DNA from: Phytopythium helicoides
Lineage: Eukaryota; Oomycota; Peronosporomycetes; Pythiales; Pythiaceae
DNA length: 64,000 nt
Direction: 5' to 3'
NCBI GenBank assembly: GCA_024867545.1
Contig: JANFNE010000031.1
Coordinates: 124,001-188,000, forward strand
Part shown: positions 20,846-31,699 of the stretch, piece by piece
Numbering within the stretch: position 1 is the first letter of the stretch
Layout: every line of letters begins with the position of its first letter
Made by a program: the position numbers and the translations under genes
Notes under the pieces: model-generated
What the model was told of the DNA's origin: nothing
Seen by the model: only the letters and a program-made list of their open reading frames with translations
Databases searched by the model: none

Positions 20846-21991
20846 ATGAGCGGCAACTGGTTTTCGTTGGGCAAGTCGCAGACGTTGTCCTCGACCGCTT
20901 CGTCCCCGCGGTCAGCGCCACCATCGGTGGCATCTTCCTCCATCGCCTCGACTCGCATCGCCTACCGTGAGCGCATTCCACCGCACCTCCAACACTCCGA
21001 AGGCTACTTCCGCAACGGACGGCGCCAGAGTCTCTTCTACTTTACACTCTTTCCAGAGCCCGAGCGCGCCGTCCGTGGTATCGTTCTGCACCTTCACGGC
21101 CTCGCTGATCACTGCCGTCGCTACATTTTCGTCTACGAGCGCCTGTGCGCTGCCGGCTTCGGAGTTGTCGCGTTCGACTTTGTGAATCACGGCAGCAGCG
21201 ATTGCGACACCCGATTTCACCGTGGACCGAGGAAGTCGATGCCGAGAGGCCACGTTCACAACTTCCAGCACCTCATCGATGACGCGAACTGCTTTGTCGC
21301 GTTTGTCAAGAGCCAAATCTTACCGAGTATGGCACTCAAGGACGGCCCCAGCTCACCACTGATCAACGCCCCATGGATTTGCGCGGGTATCTCCTTCGGG
21401 ACGCTGCTTGCGATGCACGTCTTAATATCGGAGAAGCACGTATTCCGAGCAGGTTTGATTTGCTCGCCAACGCTTGGCACCGTGTGGACACCCAAACTGC
21501 GTGTCGAGGCAGCGTTTCTGCGTCCCATTTCTCTCATGGTGCCGACAGTACGGATCGTGCCAGCTGTCGACTACGAGTGGATCTGTCGCGACCCGGGCTT
21601 CCTGGAAGACTTTGCGAGCGATCCACTGACATCGACCGAAATGATGACAGCAAGGACAGGGACGCAAATCTCGCAAGCGATGAAGGCTCTGCGCAAGAGC
21701 TCAAAGATCGGAGACCCCAGCGCCGTCTTCAGCTCCACAACGATGCTGTTCATGGGTGGGTCGCTGGACAACATTGCCGACATGCCGTCGGCGGTCGAAC
21801 TTTTTGATCGCATGGTCAACGCGGACAAGGAGTTCAAGTTGTTCACAGGGATGTATCACTGCGTGTACGAGGACCCGGAGAGTGAGGTTGTATTCGAGTA
21901 CTTAACCAAGTGGCTACGACAGCGCTTCCCCAAGTTGGCGCGGCCAATTTACGAGGACGACCAGGCACGACTACGCACGGGAACGGTGTAA
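20846..21991 (+). CDS. Alpha/beta hydrolase (monoglyceride-lipase-like), copy 2
   Basis: Intact 381-residue protein. The ATG at 20846 is used because the longer frame begins with TTG. Triad: Ser183 (GISFG), Asp308 (GSLDNIAD) and His338 (MYHCVYEDPE). It shares the lid-region peptide TARTGTQISQAMKALRK with copies 3 and 4 and is clearly closer to them than copy 1, but it has its own C-terminal extension (ARPIYEDDQARLRTGTV). It carries a short insertion in the loop after DFVNHGSSD, shared with copies 3 and 4 and absent from copy 1. Substrate is unknown. Confidence 0.88.
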   Translation: MSGNWFSLGKSQTLSSTASSPRSAPPSVASSSIASTRIAYRERIPPHLQHSEGYFRNGRRQSLFYFTLFPEPERAVRGIVLHLHGLADHCRRYIFVYERLCAAGFGVVAFDFVNHGSSDCDTRFHRGPRKSMPRGHVHNFQHLIDDANCFVAFVKSQILPSMALKDGPSSPLINAPWICAGISFGTLLAMHVLISEKHVFRAGLICSPTLGTVWTPKLRVEAAFLRPISLMVPTVRIVPAVDYEWICRDPGFLEDFASDPLTSTEMMTARTGTQISQAMKALRKSSKIGDPSAVFSSTTMLFMGGSLDNIADMPSAVELFDRMVNADKEFKLFTGMYHCVYEDPESEVVFEYLTKWLRQRFPKLARPIYEDDQARLRTGTV

Positions 21992-22470
21992 TGGAGAACC
22001 AAATAGTACTATACCAGTTGCGTTACAGTTGTTAAGGTGTTATTGCTAGCTCTTGCACGTCACGACTCCCGACGCAGGAGGGTCGTGAGCTCGATAACAG
22101 GGAAACCATGTCGTACAGAACAGTCCGCACGATCTGCACTGACGTATAGATTTGTCGTGTACCTGCGATGTGTAGATGAGTCCATCTCGGAATTCTGCAG
22201 TATTGGACAGTACTGTACACGTGCAACCGTCGATTGCTTTGCATCAGCCACATGCCAAGAGCAGCCGTCGTGCATAGAACAATGAAGATGCTAGCTTGTG
22301 CCGCAACATTCGGAACGAGCGAGCAGGTCGATTTGCAGCCAGACATCCCAAAGCCTGGGCGAGTGCGATCTCGAACTCTTTCTGACAGGGGTCGTTGCAC
22401 AACTTCTATTGAGCTGTGCACCGATCTTGCATCTCTTTGAATGAGCCGAGCGGCAAGACAACCACGGATG

Positions 22471-22493
22471 GTGAGTCACGGTTCGTGACTCAC
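22471..22493. promoter_or_regulatory. Perfect 9-bp inverted repeat with two AP-1/Gcn4-type sites
   Basis: GTGAGTCAC and GTGACTCAC are separated by five bases. Each arm contains TGA(G/C)TCA, the classical bZIP site. It is 135 bp upstream of hydrolase copy 3. Confidence 0.4.
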
Positions 22494-22564
22494 GATGTGT
22501 TGGGCTGCTGCTGGGACACCGCCACTTGATTGAGCGGATTGCAAGCTCTCGCTGCGGCAGATGC

Positions 22565-22586
22565 CCACTTCATTTCTAAACCTTCC
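22565..22586 (+). promoter_or_regulatory. Inr-like core promoter of hydrolase copy 3
   Basis: CACTTCATTTCTAAACCTTC fits the initiator pattern and gives a leader of about 55 nt before the ATG at 22628. Confidence 0.45.
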
Positions 22587-22627
22587 ATCGACGTACAGGT
22601 CCAGTCCAAGACTTCCTAGCGGCATCC

Positions 22628-23740
22628 ATGAGCATTCAATACTCCAAGCCACCGCGTTCTTCCGCCTCCTCATCAATGTCGTCGGACTGGTCGGCGCCAC
22701 CGTTCATGCCACCACCGTCTTCGGTCGAGACAGCCTCGACAACTTCGCAGCGGATGACTTATTCGGAGCAGATCCCTCCCCACCTTCGGCATATCGAGGG
22801 CCACTTCCAAAACGGCCGTCAACAGAATCTATTCTACTTCGCGCTCTTCCCAGAGCCCGGAAGACCTGTTCGAGGTATCGTTCTCCACCTACATGGTCTC
22901 GGCGACCATTGCCGACGATACATCTTCGTCTACGAGCGATTGTGTGCTGCTGGCTTCGGGGTCGTCTCCTTCGACTTTGTCAACCACGGTAGCAGCGACA
23001 CGGACGACCGCTTCCACCAACTCCCACACAAGTTGATGCCGAGGGGACACATTCACAAGTTCCGCCATCTCGTGGATGATGCGAACACATTCGTGACGTT
23101 TGCCAAGATCCAGATTCTCCCTGTTATCCAGTACAAGTCTGGCTCGTACGTGTCGACGCTCGTGGATGTGCCATGGATCTGTATGGGGATTTCCTTCGGC
23201 TCACTGGTCGCCACACACGTCGTGCTCTCGGGAAAGCATGTATTCCGTGGCGCCGTCTTCAATTCCCCGACTATCGCAGCTCGACGAACTACCGAGAGGT
23301 TCGTCAAGGCAATGATTCTGGGACCGATCTCGGTGTTCGCTCCCAAGGCTCGAGTGGTGCCAACGATCGACTACGAGTGGATTTGTCGGGACCCGTACTT
23401 TGTCGAAGACTTCGCCAACGATCCACTGACGTCGACTGAGATGATGACCGCCAGAACTGGCGCACAGATCATGAAAGGCATGAGAGCTTTGCGCAAAAAC
23501 TCAAAGATTCAGAACCCGTCCAGCGCATTTTGCTCCACCTCGATGCTCTTCATGGGAGGATCCCTCGACAACATCGCCGACATGCCATCGGCAGTTGAGC
23601 TCTTCGACCGGATGGGTAACACGGACAAGGAGTTCAAGCTCTTCAAAGGCATGTACCATTGTGTGTACGAGGACCCGGAGAGCGACATCGTGTTTGCGTA
23701 CCTCAAGGACTGGCTGCAGCGGCGGTGTCCTTTGCCGTAG
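22628..23740 (+). CDS. Alpha/beta hydrolase (monoglyceride-lipase-like), copy 3
   Basis: Intact protein of 370 residues with Ser189 (GISFG), Asp314 (GSLDNIAD) and His344 (MYHCVYEDPE). Nearly identical to copy 4 from residue 11 on, differing at only a few positions, because both lie in the duplicated cassette. The Ser/Pro-rich N-terminus (about 40 residues) lacks a signal peptide. It converges on the surface-protein gene at 23838 with a gap of 97 bp. The shared 3' flank contains TTTTATTTGTAT on both copies. Confidence 0.9.
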   Translation: MSIQYSKPPRSSASSSMSSDWSAPPFMPPPSSVETASTTSQRMTYSEQIPPHLRHIEGHFQNGRQQNLFYFALFPEPGRPVRGIVLHLHGLGDHCRRYIFVYERLCAAGFGVVSFDFVNHGSSDTDDRFHQLPHKLMPRGHIHKFRHLVDDANTFVTFAKIQILPVIQYKSGSYVSTLVDVPWICMGISFGSLVATHVVLSGKHVFRGAVFNSPTIAARRTTERFVKAMILGPISVFAPKARVVPTIDYEWICRDPYFVEDFANDPLTSTEMMTARTGAQIMKGMRALRKNSKIQNPSSAFCSTSMLFMGGSLDNIADMPSAVELFDRMGNTDKEFKLFKGMYHCVYEDPESDIVFAYLKDWLQRRCPLP

Positions 23741-23837
23741 ATATCTCAATCACAGCAGGAAGGCGAGGTCTCGATAGAAACAAGCTTTTATTTGTATTTG
23801 TATGTGAAACAAAACAACTACATTCGTACTTGACCCC

Positions 23838-26376
23838 TTATAGATACAACTTCTTGCTCTTGTCCTTCTTGGCGTGCAACACGATGCGATCCACCACGTA
23901 GTCGTCCATCGCTAACACATCGCCAGTCGCAGGGAAACGAAGCCACTTCTTGTGCACCAACTCCGGGTACATCTCGTTGTCTGTTGAAATCGCCACGTAC
24001 TGCGCCGCTGGCGTCGTGTCCGGACTACGCTTCACGCGGTCTGTCGGGAACTTGAGCACGAAGAACAGCAACAACAGTAGGATACCGCACCCAACGAACG
24101 CGATCGCTCCCGAAACCGTAGGGATGCGGAACGAGATGATCTTCTTCTCGAGTGCACCGGCACCAGACACCAACAACCGACCGAGTGGCGACACGGAGGT
24201 GTCGGTTTTGTTGAGTGTGGTCGCGACACCGTCTTGCAGGAGGTAATACAACGCCGCAGTGTACATGGGCTGCAACGGCCGATCGAGGTAGAAGTGGTTG
24301 TTTTCGACATACGTGATGTAGGCGTCGTACATGGCATCGCACGTCGACGTATTCCATACGTCATTCAGACGCGCTGCCGTGTCGGACCCGATGTTGGCCG
24401 AGTTGATGTAGTTCGGGTAGTAGATATACGGATTGTTGCTCTCAACGTCAGGAAGCAATGGCTGGTTGAAGCCCAACAATCGTAACGGCTGCTTGAATGT
24501 GTAGTTGGAGTTGGGGACGCTGTTCTTTCCCACCATCACTAAACCCTCGTACGTGTCACTGGAGTTGATCGGCACCGCCAGTCCAACACACGCTTCTTCA
24601 TTGTCGTCGTCTTCATCAGCACTGCTGATACATTCCGCTCCGTACTTGTCTGCCAGATCGATGTACTCCCACGACAGCTTCGCGAACGAGAGCGAGATGA
24701 ATGGCTGTGGTGACACGAGTTGTGGATTCCCGTCGGCGTCCGAGTTGAACTCTTCTGCGGTCATGTATGTGCCGAGGCCGTATAGCATGACAGCATTTTC
24801 GTCTCGCACACAGTCGGTAGGGAAAAAATTGCCGAGAGTTTCATCGTACGCTAGATTCTCAATATCACAGTCGGTGACGTATCCGGCGATTGACAGTTCC
24901 TGGCGGAACTCGGTCTGGTATGTATTGCTGACGGCGATGCAGTTTTTGACTCCGCAGTAGGCTGGATTGAGCCAGAAGGCGTCGTTGTCATCCGTTTGGT
25001 TAACAAATGTGTATGAACTGTTGATCATTGGGATGTCCATCGTTGTGATCTCGAGAGTCATCTCTGGTGATACGTTGTACGTCGCGAAGCCGAAAGTGAT
25101 CCCCTCCTCATCAAACAAATCAGAATACGCGTAGAAAAGGCCTCCGACTTCTGTATACAAGAGATTCGCCCACGTGAGCTGGTTTGGTTGTGTGAGATTT
25201 TGGAACGCTGGGATGGCTGTTGGCGTGCCGATGCAAAGACTATACTCGGAACCTAACGAGGAGCTACTGGTTTCATTGTAGTAGCCGTAGAAGTTGCCGT
25301 ATGCGTCACACCATATGACGGAAGATAAATGGGAATCCGCATATCCACGCTCAAAGATCACTGTGCCTTGCACAAATGTCTCGAACGCAACCGTGACATC
25401 CATCGCACCTGCTGATCTTCTCGCTCCACTCGTCCGGATTCGACAAAAAATCACTGTAAGTAAAGTTCACCGCACGAGTAGGCTCCAGGCCCTTCTTCAG
25501 AAAATCAGCATTCCAATCGTTCTGAGGAAAACCAACAGTGATCGACGTCGACGAAAACGTGTTCGGCGGTACAGCATTGTTTGTCTCCTCAGCCGTGCAC
25601 GAACTGTTCACCTCAAACGTTCGAGTGAACCCGTCGACAACACTCCGCAGAATCGTGTTGCGGACATCCTCCGTCTTGAGCGACGAGTACAACGTAGAAC
25701 TCGAAAAACTAGACAGCGTAGTGTTGGTCGCCTCAGTCCCCAAGTCCGCGTCCACCATGTGTCGCTCCACACCCGTGGTGCGGTGACCCACGAAGATACT
25801 GGCCGTGCCGACATTGACCAGAATCAAAATGACGCGGAAGGCCCAGAACAACACCGTGTGCTTGGTCGCAGAGTGCACGCGGTGCGGCTGGTCGCCGGGG
25901 AAGAGCGAGCAGTTGAGCAGATAGGTGATGAGCGTGGGGAAGATCAGCGCCTCGCAGTAGAACTCGAAGATCTTGGACACGGCGATCAGCAGGTTACCGG
26001 TGATGGCGTTGTACTTGTCCTGGGCCTGCTCGGCGTTGTCGGACGACCCGATCGAGTCCTTGACGTTGTGTTCGAGGTCGATCCCCTTCTGCGAGACGGC
26101 TCCGTACGCCACAGCGATGCCGAGACCCACGACGACGACCGTCACATACCGGCCGACCCGCAGCGAGAGATCGACGATGGCGTGTCCGTAGCCAATTTGT
26201 CCGAGCTCCACGTCGCTCTCGACGTCCGAAGCCTCGTCTCCTCCATATACACCGACCGGGGGCTCGGTCTTCCACTGCTGGGGCTGGTTCTTGCTAGTCG
26301 ACCCCGTGTCGGCGCCATCCGTGCTCGACGTGGACCCGCGATGCACCAGAGGCGCCGAGCCCGAGATCTGGTCCAT
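23838..26376 (-). CDS. Multi-pass surface protein, family M, unit A copy (one frameshift)
   Basis: Counterpart of the intact gene at 31700. The frame is split: 25351-26376 encodes the N-terminal membrane part and 23838-25454 the ectodomain and C-terminus. Compared with unit B an extra C sits in the run at 25408-25409, immediately after the EKIS peptide. The rest is open. The ATG at 26376 (MDQISG...) starts an N-terminal tail with no resemblance to the unit B tail until QQWKTEPPVG. The ectodomain lacks the long Ser-rich insert of unit B and has its own version of the first variable patch (about 25130-25300). Function unknown; likely functional only if the frameshift is a sequencing error. Confidence 0.7.
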
Positions 26377-26729
26377 CACGTTGCGCTGCACGTGGCGAAA
26401 GGCCGACTGGCGGCCATGCTCATGGGCGTAGAGGCCAGCAGCGAGTGTACCCAGTCGCCTCGGCGGACGAGTCACCCAAAAGTCATATCTGACATCGAAC
26501 CGTGACCCGTCTCAGTAACAATACTTACTAGGTACATTAGATATAGCAGGTCATTATACGTTATATATTCATAATAGGTAATACTATGTTAACTATTTTA
26601 TTATATTAGAAAACAAGCGCCACCTGGCGGCACCGGCCACATTTTTTTTTCGGAAGAGATGCTCTCCGGACGCCGTCTGGCGACCACACCTCGCCTCGAT
26701 CTGGAGGCCTCAGTCTCCATCTCGCCTGG
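26377..26729. other. Divergent promoter region of unit A, with an A/T-rich stretch
   Basis: Sits between head-to-head surface-protein genes. 26517-26612 is strikingly A/T-rich compared with the surrounding DNA. CCTCAGTCTCCATCTCGCC (about 26708-26726) is a weak Inr-like match for the plus gene. The sequence is not conserved with the equivalent region of unit B (34427-34712). Confidence 0.5.
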
Positions 26730-29223
26730 ATGAAGTCGCCGCAAGTCAGTTACACGGGGGCGGAGACGCCCAATGTCCAACCGGACGGACTGTCGCAGCG
26801 GTCTCCGAGTAGGATGCTCAAGAGCAACGAGTACTTGTCTGAGGGAGAAATGGAGGACCGAGCCAAGGACATGGCAGACATGGACACCAGCGCGGCGATC
26901 AAGGAGAGCCACCTGGACAGGTGGCAAGCCCCGCCGGAGGTCACGCTGCGGACCAAGAGGTTCATTGCGCTCGTGCTGCTCTCCGTAGGGTTCATCGGGT
27001 TCATCACCGCGATCTTCCTGTGGGGGATCAACGTCGACAGCGTCAACGAAGCCGTCGGATCCTCCACCAAGAGCGAGAACACCGTCGACAAATACAACAC
27101 GTACTCGGGTATCGTCATGGGTGTGTTCGAGACGATCCTGGGTCTCGGTTTCGGCAACTTCTTCCCCGTCTTCACGACGTACGTGTACAACCTCAAGTGG
27201 TTTCCTGGTGACGATCCGTCTGTTCGCGTGAGCAAGGTGAAGAAGGTTGGGGTGATGTTGTTCTTTCCGCTGTTGATGGTGGCGTTCGGGAACACGTTCA
27301 CGGCGTTGCAGGCTGGGTCTTCTACGAATGGTGCGGATTTGTTGCTGACTCCATCGGATCTGAATGCGACGGCCGCGAATAGCAACAGTGCGACAAACAC
27401 TACGAATGAGCTCATCGATTTTGCTGATTCTGTGGAGGAACTGCACTCTCCTTTGGTGCAGTTAGAAGACACGATACTTCGCACTGTGGTGGATCGTCGT
27501 GTGACTCCGTTCGAGTACTCTTCGAACTCTGTGTGCACCAACAAAATCACTGCCTCCGGGATTTCGTATCTGAAGCGGCTATCTGCCATCGACTCGACCA
27601 GTTTGATCGCCGGGTTTCCGATTAATGAGTGGGCGAAGGAGATGTATCCGGAGACACCTCTTGTGGTTAGCGACGACAAGTTGGACCTTGACACTTCATT
27701 CAAGCTTGCATTCCACGGACAAGCTATGATGGAGTACACCTACAGTGCTGTGAAGTCTCGGAAGCCGTGTAGTATCGCCGACACCGACACATCGGACGGG
27801 TATGCGAACGCGGATTGCTACGACTCGACTGCAGCCAATACAATTCTGCCAAATATGCTGGGTTATGTGAACGGTACCTACGAGCAGAGTTATGACGCGC
27901 TGGACACAGCAATCGCTGATGGAATCGAGTTCGTTTTTTCTTCGAGCGATGGATCAATCCAGGCTATGAATCGGTCGACGCTGTCGGTTGAGCACCAATC
28001 TTTTAGCCCTGAGTTCCAGTATGAAACTCGATGCACTGTCGATCAGCATGGAGTTCAACATCGATCAGTACGGAAATTACGAGGGCGTGTCGTGGGAAGA
28101 TTGTAGCGGAGACTACTGTGAGTATGGATACGACTTCTACAGTAACGGTGGGTTCTGTGGTTCCACAAGCTGTGTGTTCTTCGACTACGAGAACACGTAT
28201 CGGGCGATTCCTCGACTACAAGCACTCATGACGCGGTACATGAAGAGTTGCTCAGACACCATCGAGTACTCGCCAGATGTTGGCAATGATGTGCCGACTG
28301 ACTGCAGTTTTGAGTCGAACTCTGCTTTTATCTATGGTCACGGTGCTCGAATGATCGGGGAGTCCGTCGTCAACACTAACTCTAGCGGGGAAGTGTATCC
28401 GTACGCCATCAATCTGCGCCATCAAGTTTACTTCACGTTTGGACGCATCACTTGGGAGTCACAGGACCTGAGCGCTACCTTTGGTGCGCAATGTGAATCC
28501 GTTACTGGCTGCCACGGCTACTATCACAATTTGTCGTCATCAGGGCGATATGTGATGCTTGCTGATTCCAATCTGCCTGAGGCGGTGTCGTCAGCAGATT
28601 TTATTCACCCGATCAAGTTGTACGAGCTTGTCTCACCAGTGATCCAACAAAAAGCAAATCAAACTGCTATCCCATTTCGGCTCGAGAAGGACAACTTCAA
28701 CGAATACTCCATTTCCCTCAAGGGTGACAACTGCTCTTCCATTGCTGAATCATTCATCAATCAGATCGAGGTGAATCACTACTGGGAAAACGACCCGATG
28801 CAAGCAACCTACACTTCCGCACTGCTGTATCTGTTCCAGCGAGGTGCGGTGACATCAGTCTTCCAGGAAGATATCGGCACCAGTTTCGGCAAGATGGCTT
28901 TGAGTCAAGACCTGATGCTCTCAACGATCTATGTCAGTAACACTACGGTTGGAGCTGTTACGTTGTGGGTTGGTTGTGGTATCATCCTTCTACTCGCGAT
29001 TGCAGCGCTTGTGATGCCCAACGAACGAGCAAGACTAGGTCCTCCCCGAGGCTCCAACATCTGTGCGGAGCGATTTATTGGTGTACAGACCGAGGAGCTG
29101 TACCCGAATCTGGTGTACAAGAAGCGTTTCCTTGTGGGCGAGGAGATCAAGTTCCGCGAGTTTGTGGTGGAGTCAGTGACGCTGCATCACAAGATGGAGG
29201 AGGAAGCTCAAGTGCGCTTGTAG
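26730..29223 (+). CDS. Multi-pass surface protein, family P, unit A copy (one frameshift)
   Basis: Counterpart of the intact gene at 34713. Frames 26730-28106 and 27988-29223 overlap. Against unit B there is one extra base within TTTTAGCCCT at 28001-28010, in the middle of the ectodomain. The N-terminal cytosolic tail, three membrane spans, Cys-rich ectodomain and C-terminal span with a charged tail are otherwise complete. The ectodomain segment about 27760-28170 is only moderately similar to unit B, whereas the membrane parts and the last 250 residues are nearly identical. Function unknown. Confidence 0.7.
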
Positions 29224-29298
29224 GCTCAATAACACTGTAATGTATGGTACGAGGCTGCTTTGCCGAAGACTTCTCGTTGATATCAGTAGCTAGCCTTA

Positions 29299-29728
29299 CA
29301 GTCTAAAACTTGTTTCCGCCTACGACCGTCTTGCAAATCGCCAGCTCTCCGGAGTGGTTGTGGGCAAATGTGGATTTTGCAAAACACGAGCGGGCTTGGG
29401 ACGCACTCAAATGCCACTCCAAGCAGCGGACAGACGCATTTCTTTCGCCAGGGTTGTGTGTACACATGCTGCACACGTGCATCTTTCATCAATGTTGTGC
29501 GGTAGAAACTGAGTGTCTACAGTCTTCATCTTGGCTAGCAGACAGGCGGCATGCAGTGGCGATGTAAAGCTTGACCACAATAGCTTCGAGCACCAACAAA
29601 ATGCCTCAACGATGTGGGCAACCCCACGGATTTTTGCTTCGCGAAAGCCCTCATGGCTAGCTCAATCTATACTGTGGATTCATGTAACTTGAATCAACGG
29701 TTTTTTGCCCAATCGCATGCTCGGATGG
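29299..29728. repeat. Nearly invariant 430-bp non-coding block, copy A
   Basis: Identical to 37257-37686 except for one base (CGG versus CTG near 29699). The adjoining 3' flank (29224-29298) differs at roughly one base in seven. It begins AGTCTAAAACTTGTTTCCGC and ends at CTCGGATGG. No terminal inverted repeats or target-site duplication are evident. An 85-codon frame (29310-29567) is present but lacks protein-like features. Confidence 0.8.
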
Positions 29729-30471
29729 TGGGAAGGAACCGCACTGGTGCGAGCGGTCTGCAGATGAGTCCCTTTTGGACATCCGCAGGAAATACAGACT
29801 ACATCAACATGAGGCCTATTTCCCGCAAGCACAGGATAGATCGGTCGTGCAGCTTTGCGAATATCCTGCTGATTGCACTTCAGATCAAGTTGAGATCGGT
29901 GAGCTTCGATTTTGTACGTGACGCAAACAGACCCAGACAAATGACCAGTCTTCTAGATCGACCGTCAATTATCGTCTTTGTCGCTGCTGAAGATTCCCAT
30001 GACCATCGAACGGATTTGTTCCCAATCTGCAAAGGATATCCAGGATTGTGGAATATTTTGGGCATTTGTAGCAACGAGCAGTCCCTGCCTACGTATTCCA
30101 ACCCCTGAGGGAAGTACTTCTGCGAATTTCTATCGCTTTACAAAAAAAAAAGAAGAACAATATCCAATGCGCTGGGTGCAGTGCTGGCCAGGTATTCTTG
30201 CGACGTTAACCCTTGAAAAGTGTCGGTCTTCGCAGATTGGAACGTAGCCAGCTTGAACGCAAGTCTTCTTGTGATCTTGCCGAATGGCGCGAGTTGCAAA
30301 GCTATAGTGTTGTGCAACAAGCTCTGGATCGTGTGATATGATGTGCTGCAGTTGGACACCACTATTTGCACTGACAGGGCATGGATGTATCAAGCAGAGC
30401 TGTAAATGGCATTCTTCAACGACCCGCTTGCCGATCACCATCGACCTACAAGTTTTCCGAAAACCGAATCC
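29729..30471. other. Spacer between units A and B
   Basis: No gene supported. It contains an A-run near 30139-30150 and ends with the 5' flank of hydrolase copy 4. The frame of copy 4 is open from an additional ATG at 30406. Confidence 0.5.
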
Positions 30472-31593
30472 ATGACATTTGAGTCTGTTCCCCACTCTAA
30501 GGGACCGCGTTCTTTGGCCTCCTCATCAATGTCGTCGGACTGGTCGGCGCCACCATTCATGCCACCACCTTCCTCGGTCGTGACAGCCTCGACAACTTCG
30601 CAGCGGATGACTTATTCGGAGCAGATTCCTCCCCACCTTCGACACATCGAGGGCCACTTCCAAAACGGCCGCCGACAGAATCTATTCTACTTTGCGCTCT
30701 TCCCAGAGCCCGGGAGACCCGTTCGAGGTATCGTCCTCCACCTACATGGACTCGGCGATCACTGCAGACGATACATATTCGTCTACGAGCGATTGTGTGC
30801 TGCTGGCTTCGGGGTCGTCTCCTTCGACTTTGTCAACCATGGTAGCAGCGACACGGACGACCGCTTCCACCAACTCCCACACAAGTTGATGCCGAGGGGA
30901 CACATTCATAAGTTCCGCCATCTCGTGGATGATGCGAACACATTCGTGACGTTTGCCAAGATCCAGATTCTACCTGTCATCCAATACAAGTCCGGCTCGT
31001 ACGTGTCGACGCTCGTGGATGTGCCATGGATCTGTATGGGGATCTCCTTCGGCTCACTGGTCGCCACACACGTCGTGCTCTCGGGAAAACATGCATTCCG
31101 TGGCGCCGTCTTCAACTCCCCGACAATCGCAGCTCGACGAACTACCGAGAGGTTTGTCAAGTCGATGATTCTGGGACCGATATCGATATTTGCTCCCAAG
31201 GCTCGAGTGGTGCCAACAATCGACTACGAGTGGATATGTCGAGATCCGTACTTCGTCGAAGACTTCGCCAACGATCCACTGACATCGACTGAGATGATGA
31301 CCGCGAGAACCGGCGCACAGATCATGAAAGGTATGAGAGCCTTGCGCAAGAACTCAAAGATTCAGAACCCGTCCAGCGCATTTTGCTCCACCTCGATGCT
31401 CTTCATGGGAGGTTCCCTCGACAACATCGCTGACATGCCATCGGCTGTTGAGCTCTTCGACCGGATGGGTAACACGGACAAGGAGTTCAAGCTCTTCAAA
31501 GGCATGTACCATTGTGTGTACGAGGACCCGGAGAGCGACATCGTGTTTGCGTACCTCAAGGACTGGCTGCAGCGGCGATGTCCTTTGCCGTAG
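30472..31593 (+). CDS. Alpha/beta hydrolase (monoglyceride-lipase-like), copy 4
   Basis: Intact, 373 residues from the ATG at 30472, which aligns with the start of copy 3. An in-frame ATG at 30406 would add 22 residues with no counterpart in the other copies. Triad: Ser192, Asp317 and His347. Belongs to unit B and is almost identical to copy 3 after the first 15 residues, with mostly silent nucleotide differences, indicating purifying selection after duplication. Confidence 0.9.
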   Translation: MTFESVPHSKGPRSLASSSMSSDWSAPPFMPPPSSVVTASTTSQRMTYSEQIPPHLRHIEGHFQNGRRQNLFYFALFPEPGRPVRGIVLHLHGLGDHCRRYIFVYERLCAAGFGVVSFDFVNHGSSDTDDRFHQLPHKLMPRGHIHKFRHLVDDANTFVTFAKIQILPVIQYKSGSYVSTLVDVPWICMGISFGSLVATHVVLSGKHAFRGAVFNSPTIAARRTTERFVKSMILGPISIFAPKARVVPTIDYEWICRDPYFVEDFANDPLTSTEMMTARTGAQIMKGMRALRKNSKIQNPSSAFCSTSMLFMGGSLDNIADMPSAVELFDRMGNTDKEFKLFKGMYHCVYEDPESDIVFAYLKDWLQRRCPLP

Positions 31594-31699
31594 ACATCTC
31601 TAGACATCTCAATGACACAAGGGAGAGGGTGAGGTCATACAAAGCCAGCTTTTATTTGTATGTGTATGCAACAAAACAACTACATTCGTACTTGACCCC

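Larger units (their letters stand above)
21992..22627. other. Intergenic between hydrolase copies 2 and 3
   Basis: No gene seen. Contains the palindrome at 22471-22493 and the Inr-like motif at 22565-22586. Weak similarity of 22494-22540 to 30338-30380 suggests that the duplicated segment once extended further upstream. Confidence 0.5.
22650..29728. repeat. Segmental duplication, unit A (hydrolase + divergent surface-protein pair)
   Basis: Collinear with 30500-37686 over about 7.1 kb in the same orientation: hydrolase (+), surface protein (-), surface protein (+), 3' block. Similarity begins within the hydrolase coding region and ends abruptly at 29728. A diverged island (about 26280-26820) interrupts it. 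Confidence 0.9.

Noticed and set aside
29310..29567. 85-codon frame identical in both 430-bp blocks
   Set aside because: Identity reflects the DNA block as a whole; composition is not protein-like and no homologue is recognised.
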